This document shows, piece after piece, positions 56,943-64,000 of a stretch of DNA of 64,000 nt. Position 1 is the stretch's first letter. Each line of letters opens with the position of its first letter. The DNA is from Salvelinus alpinus (lineage: Eukaryota > Chordata > Actinopteri > Salmoniformes > Salmonidae), in the NCBI RefSeq assembly GCF_045679555.1, contig NC_092110.1, forward strand, positions 847,501-911,500, written 5' to 3'. Position numbers and translations under genes: made by a program. The notes beneath the pieces are model-generated. The model saw only the letters and a list, made by a program, of their open reading frames with translations. It did not search any database and was not told where the DNA came from.

Positions 56943-57675
56943 TGACATTAATGCTGAAGCTAAGGAATAGATAGATAGAGGAGGCAATCAATAAAGTGAT
57001 GGAGTCCAGGTGAGTCCAATGAAGCTCTTAATGCGCGTAATGATGGTGACAGGTGTGCGTAATGATGGGCAGCCTGGCGCCCTCAAGCACCAGAGAGGGA
57101 GAGCGGGAGCAGGCGTGACAGTACCCTCCCCCCTCTATGGGCGCCACCCGGCGTCCCACCTCGGCGAGCCTGACAGAGGCCAGCAGAGGCGTGGGAGCCT
57201 GACAAGCTGGCTGAGGCATGACGTGGGATGGGAGCCGGCCGAGCCAACCGAAGCAAGAAAAGCTCTCGAACCAGCTACGGCATGGAAGCCTGACAAGCCA
57301 GCTGAGGCATCCCCGGTTCCTTTGGCAGCGGCACCCGAATCCAACCAAAACAAAAAACTCCCTGATTCCAATATTGGTGTCAGCATTCTATGAGGACAGA
57401 TGCTGGGAGACGAGAAGCAAGTACAGGGAGTGAATATTTAATAAATAACACATTAAACAAAACACGGACAGCGTCTGGACAAGGGAAACATAACGACATT
57501 AATGCTGACACGGGATCAAACTGAGGAATAGACAGATATAGAGGAGGCAATCAATAAAGTGATGAGTCCAGGTGAGTCCAATGAAGCGCTGATGCGCGTA
57601 ATGGTGGTGACAGGTGTGCGTAAAGATGGGCAGCCTGGCGCCCTCGAGCTCCAGAGAGCGGGAGCAGGCGTGACA
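56943..57675 (-). mobile_element. LTR retrotransposon remnant with partial LTR pair
   Basis: Two direct repeats of about 180 bp, 56943-57120 and about 57495-57675. Both start on the minus strand as TGTCACGCCTGCTCCCGCTC and share GAGGCAATCAATAAAGTGAT. The right-hand copy extends further and would be the 5' LTR (to about 57390). The left-hand copy is the truncated 3' LTR. A polypurine tract (minus strand, about 57123-57137) precedes the 3' LTR as expected. The 260 bp between keeps no recognisable gag or pol. It looks like a Gypsy-type element that lost nearly all internal DNA. Confidence 0.72.
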
Positions 57676-57677
57676 CA

Positions 57678-59149
57678 TTAACTCTTTAGAACCCAGTGGC
57701 AGTCAACAGCCTTTCTTTAAATTACTATAGCGGCCGTGATTGGCCTTGTTTTCCCAAACAATAATATCTTTGTCAATATCTCTAAATTAACTTGCTAACA
57801 ACCTGTTGTCGTATTCGCGTGGCTGTTGTCATCAACCAGAAACAGGGTTTGCTGTTATTTAAAAAAAATAATCACTTCATTACTTAAAATGATCGTGCTG
57901 AAGCGGACACGACTTTTCACTGTGAAAGAGGTTGTATCTCTATGTTGGTTGGTGATACGGATTCGGACACATCCTTGCACTTTGAAAAGCGATGATGTGG
58001 AGGTGAGTGAAAAATATGTAAACAGCAGATATACTGTATGTTTGGTGTTGTCGATGTTTGATGCCGTGAAACTTGGGGAATAGCTCTAAGAGTAGCATGT
58101 AGCATGTAGCATGTCATGATAACTTTGTTGGTATAGGCGAGCACATCATTGGTGGAGCTCGAATGATTGCGCTCTGTCTCATGGAAATAGTTGCAGTGTT
58201 ATATGGAAATGGCCTGCTGCTTGCTATAGCTAGCTAGCTAGCAAGCTATTTAGTCTGTCAGACAATAAAAGCTGTATGTGGTGGTAAATTTGAGCTGCGC
58301 TCATGAAACGTCAACTCAGCTGTCACACAGACAAACAGCTAACTAGCCACCGAAATGAAGGCTGGAGTAATTTGTGTTTTCTGTTGTGTTTAGGTTATGG
58401 TTTGTCATGTTTGCTAGGTGCAGATATTCAAATGCTATATATTGCCTCGTTTTCATATTATTTGACAGCTTAGCTGTCGTGTTAGGGTAGATGCCCGTGA
58501 AGTGGAGCTCATATGATGAGTTGGATATATGTTTACATAGCTAGCTAACAAGTTGCTTGTTTTGTCCTGTTTCTACCAATGCAATTCATTTGGAAACTGT
58601 CCCAGCTTCGTAATTAATCAGCTAAAATTGGCAAACTTTATAGTTAGTCTGTCAGGCAAGAAAGCAAGTGTTGATTGTGGGGGGGGGGGGGGGGGGGGAT
58701 TGGAAGGTGTGTAACTGTATCACACAATTTATTATGGAAACCCCTTATTAGGAAGAGTGTCTATGGTTGATTTAAAGACAGGAAGGAAGACAGACAGCGT
58801 GAGAGAGAGAGATTATGTTTCTGACCACAATTGTACCGTATTTGTTGAAGGGATATGGAGAGTAAGGGCTCAGGAGAAAAAGGCAGGGAGGATGAGGAGT
58901 TAGAGATGATTGGAGGGATAGAGATGTGGAGTGGGGAGGGGAGCGAGAGGAGAGGAGAGTGTAGGGAGAGGAACATGGAGAGGAAGAGGGAGGGCACACC
59001 CAAGAGGGGAGCCTACGTTTCCATGGACTGTGTCTGCCCCAAGTCCCACCATTCACCCTTGTACCACCATTCACCCTTGTACCATACTGCCTGGGCCTGA
59101 AGTGACAGTGGCAGGGGTTTTGAAGTTGTTTTAAAAAATGGTAGGAACT
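57678..59149 (+). pseudogene. piggyBac-derived element, copy 2, left part
   Basis: TTAA at 57678-57681, then CTCTTTAGAACCCAGTGG as in copy 1. The N-terminal exon-like piece starts at ATG 57889 (MIVLKRTRLFTVKEVVSL) with the same frameshift and donor-like GTGAGT as copy 1 at 10502. Similarity to copy 1 continues through GCCGTGAAACTTGGGGAATA, TCATGGAAATAGTTGCAGTG and GTGACAGTGGCAGGGGTT. The catalytic middle is again missing. It is interrupted at 59150 by a Tc1 and resumes at 60311. Confidence 0.78.
58679..58698 (+). repeat. Poly(G) run of 20
   Basis: Twenty consecutive G in the piggyBac-derived copy 2; copy 1 has no such run at the equivalent place. Potential G-quadruplex or assembly-sensitive site. 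Confidence 0.9.
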
Positions 59150-59496
59150 TACACTATATGACTAAAAGTATGTGGACACCTGCTCGTCGAACATTTCATT
59201 CTAAAATCATGGGCGTTTAAAAAAAAAAATATATATATTTCACCTTTATTTAACCAGGTAGGCCAGTTGAGAAAAAGTTCTCATTTACAACTGCGACCTG
59301 GCCAAGATAAAGCAAAGCGACACAAACAACAACACGGAGTTACACATGGAATAAACAAACGTACAGTCAATAACACAATAGAAAACAATCTATATACAGT
59401 GTGTGCAAATGAGGTAAGGCAATAAATAGGCCGTAGTGGCGAAGTAATTACAATTTAGCAATTAAACACTGGAGTGATAGATGTGCAGAAGATATA

Positions 59497-60190
59497 TTAA
59501 TATGGAGTTGGTCCCCCCTTTGCTGCTATAACATCCTCCCCTCTTCTGGGGAGGCTTTCCACTAGATGTTGGTACATTGCTGCTATAACATCCTCCCCTC
59601 TTCTGGGAAGGCTTTCCACTAGATGTTGGAACATTGATCCGGGGACTTGTTTCCATTCAGCCACAAGAGCATTAGTGAGGTCGGGCACTGATGTTGGGTG
59701 ATTAGGGCTGCCAAACCCAGATTGGTCCATTGGACTACCAGATGGTTAAGCGTGATTCATCACTCCAGAGAACGCGTTTCTACTGCTCCAGAGTCCAATG
59801 GCGGCAAGCTTTACACCACTCCAGCCGACACTTGGCATTGTGCATGGTGAATCTTAGGCTTGTGTGCGGCTGCTCGGCCATGGAAACCCATTTCATGAAG
59901 CTACTGACGAACAGTTCTTGTGCTGACGTTGCTTCCAGAGGCAGTTTGGAACTCGGTAGTGAGTGTTGCAACCAAGGAAAGACGATTTGTATGTGCTACA
60001 CGCTTCAGCAGTTGACGATCCCATTCTGTGAGCTTGTGTGGCCTATCAGTTCGTGGCTGAGCCATTGTTGCTCCTAGATGTTTCAAATTCACAATAACAG
60101 CACACTTACAGTTGCCCGGGGCAGCTCTAGTAGAGCAGAAATTTGACGAACTGACTTGTTGGAAAGGAGGCATCCTATGACGGTGCCATG
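59497..60190 (-). pseudogene. Tc1-type transposase with 19-codon duplication
   Basis: N-terminal region at 59901-60173 (MAQPRTDRPHKLTEWDRQLL, then TTEFQTASGSNVSTRTVRQ). A middle piece at 59780-59971 is frameshifted. The C-terminus at 59497-59730 contains ALVAEWKQVPGSMFQHL. The block MxQHLVESLPRRGEDVIAA occurs twice in tandem and in frame (59521-59634), then KGGPTPY and stop. The catalytic core between the N- and C-terminal parts is deleted. Inactive. Confidence 0.85.
59521..59634 (-). repeat. 57-bp tandem duplication within transposase
   Basis: TGCTGCTATAACATCCTCCC starts at 59521 and again at 59578. The two units differ at only a few bases. 57 is a multiple of three, so the reading frame is kept. 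Confidence 0.93.
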
Positions 60191-60310
60191 TTGACAGTCA
60201 CTGAGCTCTTCAGTATGGCCAATCTACTGCTAACGTTTGATTGTATACACCCGTCAGCAACAGAATCCACTAATTTGAAGGGCTGTCCACATACTTTTGT
60301 ATATATAGTA

Positions 60311-60467
60311 TGTATCTGTTCCAGAGCTTGTAATGGATTACAACAAGAAAATGGGCTGGGTTGTCCATCTCAACCAACTGAGGATCTATTACAATGTTGG
60401 ATGCACAGGCAGAAAATGGTGGAAGTATGTGTTTTGGGAGGATGCTCAATATTGCCATCATAACATA
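60311..60467 (+). pseudogene. piggyBac-derived element, copy 2, right part
   Basis: Resumes after the Tc1: PELVMDYNKKMG then LNQLRIYYNVGCTG and RKWWKYVFWEDAQYCHH-type codons, matching copy 1 at 11390-11545. It ends near 60467, just before the next Tc1. The Cys-rich tail present in copy 1 is missing here. Confidence 0.78.
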
Positions 60468-60715
60468 TTGCATGTAGCAAACAGTTACAGTTAAAGTCGG
60501 AAGTTTACATACACCTCAGCCAAATACATTTAAACTCAGTTTTTCACAATTCCTGACATTTAATCCGAGTAGAAATTCCCTGTATTAGGTCAGTTAGGAT
60601 CACCACTTTATTTTAAGAATGTGAAATGTCAGAATAATAGTAGAGAGAATTATTTATTTCAGCTTTGATTTCTTTCATCACATTCTCAGCGGGTCAGAAG
60701 TTTACATACACTCAA

Positions 60716-61985
60716 TTAGTATTTGGTAGCATTGCCTTTAAATTGTTTAACTTGGGTCAAACGTTTCAGGTAGCCTTCCACAAGCTTCCCACAATAAGTT
60801 AGGGGAATTTTGGCCCATTCCTCCTGACAGAGCTGGTGTAACTGAGTTAGGTTTGTAGGCCTTCTTGCTCGCGCACGCTTTTTCAGTTCTGCCCACAAAT
60901 TTTCTATAGGATTGAGGTCAGGGCTTTGTGATGGTCACTCCAATACCTTGACTTTGTTGTCCTTAAGCCATTTTGCCACAACTTTGGAAGCATGCTTGGG
61001 GTCATTGTCCATTTGGAAGACCCATTTGCGACCAAGCTTTAACTTGGCTCCTGTCGCAGCCGGCCGGGCGCAGTGCGCGCTAACCAAGGTCGCCAGGTGC
61101 ACGGTGTTTCCTCCGACACGTTGGTGCGGCTGGCTTCCCGGGTTGGATGGCTTGGATGGCTGTGTTAAGAAGCAGTGCGGCTTGGTTGGGTTGTGTTTCG
61201 GAGGACGCATGGCTTTCGACCTTTGTCTCTCCCGAGCCCGTACGGGAGTTGTAGCGATGAGACAAGATAGTAACTACTAACAATTGGATACCACAAAATT
61301 GGGGAGAAAAAGGGGGTAAAAAAATAAAATAATAATAATAATAAAAAAATAAATCATGATGCCATATATTTTGTGAAGTGCACCAGTCCCTCCTGCAGCA
61401 AAGCACCCCCACAACATGATGCTGCCACCCCCGTGCTTCACGGTTGGGATGGTGATGTTCGGCTTGCAAGCCTCCCCCTTTTTCCTCCAAACATAATGAT
61501 GGTCATTATGGCAAAACAGTTCTATTTTTGTTTCATCAGACCAGAGGACATTTATCCAAAAAGTACGATCTTTGTCCCCATGTGCAGTTGCAAACCGTAG
61601 TCTGGCTTTTTTCATGGCGGTTATGGAGCAGGGGCTTCTTCTTACTAAGCAGCCTTTCAGGTTATGTCGATATAGGACTCGTTTTACTGTGGATATAGAT
61701 ACTTTTGTACCTGTTTCCTCCAGCATCTTCACAAGGTCCTTTGCTGTTGTTCTGGGATTGATTTGCACTTTTCGCACCAAAGTACGTTCATCTCTATTAG
61801 ACAGAATGTGTCTCCTTCCTGAGCGGTATGACGGCTGCGTGGTCCCATGGTGTTTATACTTGCGTACTATTGTTTGTACAGATTAACGTAGTACCTTCAG
61901 GCATTTGGAAATAGCTCCCAAGGATGAACCAGACCTGTGGAGGTCTACAATTGTTTTCTGAGGTTTTGGCTGATTTATTCTGATG
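60716..61985 (-). pseudogene. Tc1 transposase (DD34E), SINE-interrupted
   Basis: The start codon region near 61985 is mutated (no ATG at the family position). An open stretch at 61277-61780 has [39 protein letters not shown] and [15 protein letters not shown] with the first Asp, then [20 protein letters not shown]. The SINE and a short deletion follow. The frame resumes [18 protein letters not shown] with the second Asp; the Glu region is at 60716-60898 ([20 protein letters not shown]). Inactive, though the coding blocks are well preserved. Confidence 0.92.
61046..61354 (+). repeat. 5'-truncated SINE inside Tc1
   Basis: Body GTCGCAGCCGGCCGGGCGCA, then TTTCCTCCGACACGTTGGTG and TCCCGAGCCCGTACGGGAGT, ending GGGGAGAAAAAGGGGGTAAA and an (AAT)n tail. 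It is related to the body of the SINE at 20405-20648 and lacks the tRNA head. About 65 bp of the Tc1, present in the copy at 27222-28514, is missing at the insertion site. Confidence 0.82.
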
Positions 61986-62390
61986 TCAAGCAAAGAGGCA
62001 CTGAGTTTGAAGGTAGGCCTTGAAATACATCCACAGGTACACCTCCAATTGACTCAAATGATGTCAATTAGTCAATCAGAAGCTTCTAAACTTTAGAAGC
62101 TTTAGAATCTAAAGCCATGACAACATTTTCTGGAATTTTCCAAGCTGTTTAAAGGCCCAGTCAACTCAGTGTATGTAAACTTCTGACCCACTGGAATTGT
62201 GATACAGTGAATTATAAGTGAAAAAATCTCTGTAAACAGTTTTTGGAAAGATTACTTGTCATGCACAAAGTAGATGTCCTAACCGACTTGCCAAAACTAT
62301 AATTTGTTTACAAGAAATTTGTGGAGTGGTTGAAAAATGAGTTTTAATGACTTCAACCTAAATGTATATAAACTTTCGACTTCATCTGTA

Positions 62391-64000
62391 CATGACCCAC
62401 AGCATGGTCAAACAAGGTAATGTTTCCAACATTTTCAGACTACTAAACAACTATTGATTTAGAACCACAGCGAGTTACCGCAAGTAGCAAAGAAAACAGG
62501 AGCTGCCTTCACTAATCAACATCATCTAATCACCTATGCTTGGTATAAAACAGTGACAACAAAAATATACCAAAAACTATTTAGTCCAGTCAGCATAAGC
62601 TAAATATGATGTGGCAGTCCATGGTACTGATTTGTGTTAGTGTGTGCGTAGAAAAAACATGTTGACTCACCCTACCCCCTATGCCAATGCCATCCTCCTC
62701 TTTCATGTTGCCTAAACGGTCCACTGTTATACAGTAAACACTTTTAGTTTTTGTTGTCCTAGGCTACTTGGCTAAACTACTTGCTCGCTACCCTAACTTC
62801 CTTTCATGTGCAACGATACGCCACGCCAGCTAGTTAACATTAGCCTACTACATCTTGTAGTTGTTGATCTTCATCCTCTCAGGCCAGGGACAGAAAGGCC
62901 ACAACACAACAACATGCAACAATTAAATTTGTTTCTGTCAATAATGACATTTGGCTTGTGATGTGATTGGTCTGAAGCCAAATCCAAACTGGCTTCCCTG
63001 ACATTTTTTTTTGCAATCGACACTACAGGTGGCAACAATGTCATACTCTTTTTGATCAGACAGCATCAGATAGATACTCCACACATACTAAGACAGAGGG
63101 GCGCTGTTTCGTTCGCTCGGATGGATGCTTTCTCCACTGAGATACACTTCAATTTGCATGCTGAATGTATGAAACAAAAAGATACATTGTGTTTTTTTCT
63201 TGGTATATTTTCTTGGTAAATTCTTCCTTTGGCATCCATGAATATACGCCACTGATAGATACGCATTGGGCGTATTTTTGACAGATATCCTTAAGGATAT
63301 TACAAGGTTAAAAAAGGAACCTTAAACCTCTTAGATGTAAAGTCCCCTGTTTTGGGGACCTGTGTGGTTCTGGTACCGGTTTCGACTGACATTTTTCAGT
63401 TTCGACCGACACCCGAGATTGAAATGGCTTGCATTGAGCGGCAGCCATGATACTCATGGACACAGGAGTATGTCTGAAACCAGGATGTGAAACCTGACAC
63501 CACATGAAGCTGGGATGTCCCTCCAACCATTTAATTCGCTATTCCGATTGTCCATCAACTCCTGGCTGAACCCTATGTCACAGCCACTAACAACAATATG
63601 CCTGAAATCCTTACCTGGTAACCCAGCAGGAGATTGCAGTTTCGTCGCTGTAACACATTCAGAGATCGATTCATAGCCATTCATATAAAATAATTTATAG
63701 ACTTTAAATGAACACCACTTTCTGTTTGTCATAGATGGAAATTATTAATATGAAAGGCGGGTTCCTAACAAGTTCAGGAAGCCAAGCTAGGCTCTGAGAA
63801 ATTCACAGCGATGGGGGCAGACGGTTTGATCAAGAGAGACCTTTAGAAAATATGCACATTTTCTCTAACACTCAATACACAAATATGTATTTTAAAGTTA
63901 TAAGGATGGTGATTTTTTTGTTGTCATTTTATATATTGATTATACTCTATTTAGGAAGAGAAAAAAAGCCTTATTCATAGTTTTGTTGAATAGGAAATAC
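62391..64000. other. Unannotated right-hand flank
   Basis: No gene, RNA or complete element recognised. ATACGCCACTG at 63244-63254 resembles a hAT terminus on the minus strand, but no partner end pairs with it. ORFs up to 92 codons (63066-63732) lack motifs. Confidence 0.4.

Larger units (their letters stand above)
59152..60308 (-). mobile_element. Tc1-type element inside piggyBac copy 2
   Basis: Left CACTATATGACTAAAAGTAT and right ...ACTTTTGTATATATAG, flanked by TA (59150-59151 and 60309-60310). Copy 1 (GGAACTTATATCTG, about 11377) shows the empty site. Same family as 35601-37978. A retroelement-tail-like repeat (about 59217-59494, TTCACCTTTATTTAACCAGG...) is inserted inside it. Confidence 0.9.
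60488..62388 (-). mobile_element. Tc1 element with a SINE inserted, 1901 bp
   Basis: Left CAGTTAAAGTCGGAAGTTTA and right ...TTTCGACTTCATCTG, flanked by TA (60486-60487 and 62389-62390). Same family as 43117-44602. The SINE at 61046-61354 accounts for most of its extra length. Confidence 0.93.

Noticed and set aside
63070..63262. ATAGATAC at 63070-63077 and 63255-63262 as a hAT target duplication
   Set aside because: The left side has no terminal repeat matching the right-end ATACGCCACTG, so the repeated 8-mer is not supported as an insertion signature.
63322..63400. TTAAACCTCTTAG as the left end of a fourth TTAA element
   Set aside because: Only the first dozen bases resemble the family; the following sequence does not match copies 1-3 and no right end was found.

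Overview
This is vertebrate nuclear DNA, almost certainly from a salmonid fish (salmon, trout, char or whitefish). The reasons are many Tc1-type transposons with teleost ends, a tRNA-derived SINE whose 3' tail is shared with a LINE, L2-like LINEs, several hAT elements, and long AT-rich stretches with no dense coding. There are no operons, no phage genes and no CRISPR array. Nearly all long reading frames are transposase or reverse-transcriptase remnants.

Only one piece of an ordinary host gene is convincing: the last coding exon of a prostanoid (prostaglandin E, EP2-like) G-protein-coupled receptor at 46698-46967 on the minus strand. It has a clean splice acceptor and a DPW transmembrane-7 motif. 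The exon or exons for TM1-6 are not in the remaining 17 kb of the window. A second, unidentified exon-like ORF (30422-30596, minus) and a CRE-palindrome region (about 23.2-23.5 kb) are weak host-gene candidates.

Layout. 0-1.5 kb: broken LINE. 2-5.8 kb: a short hAT-type element and a 2.59-kb hAT with a broken transposase, both with perfect 8-bp target duplications. 6.5-7.9 kb: Tc1-type element with DD38E spacing. 9-14.6 kb: unclassified repeat A, a decayed piggyBac-derived element, a Tc1 scrap and TIR element Y. 15.9-20.6 kb: L2-like 3' end, then an apparently intact LINE (981 codons) inserted in an older LINE, then a tRNA-type SINE. 20.7-27.2 kb: mostly unique AT-rich DNA with one TIR element. 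27.2-29.7 kb: Tc1 elements and LINE pieces. 31.4-33.7 kb: MITE, SINE split by a TTAA-duplicating element, repeat A in inverse orientation. 33.8-40.7 kb: three Tc1-type elements, one split by element Y. 43.1-44.6 kb: Tc1. 45.6-46.05 kb: hAT MITE. 46.7-47 kb: receptor exon. 47-48 kb: LINE with a SINE-like tail. 48.6-50.9 kb: Tc1-like element holding an L1 piece and a TTAA element. 53.2-54.2 kb: internally deleted hAT with an open BED-finger ORF. 54.5-62.4 kb: a stack of LINE, TTAA element, LTR retrotransposon remnant, second piggyBac-derived copy, two Tc1s and a SINE. 62.4-64 kb: nothing recognised.

The elements do not form a pathway. They interact as a record of insertion: many interrupt one another, so target duplications and relative ages can be read directly. 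I found no convincing undescribed multi-gene system. The most interesting items are the intact nested LINE, the TTAA family with three mapped insertion sites, the twin piggyBac derivatives, the DD38E element, the BED-only hAT ORF and the isolated receptor exon. Family names come from recognised motifs, not database searches.
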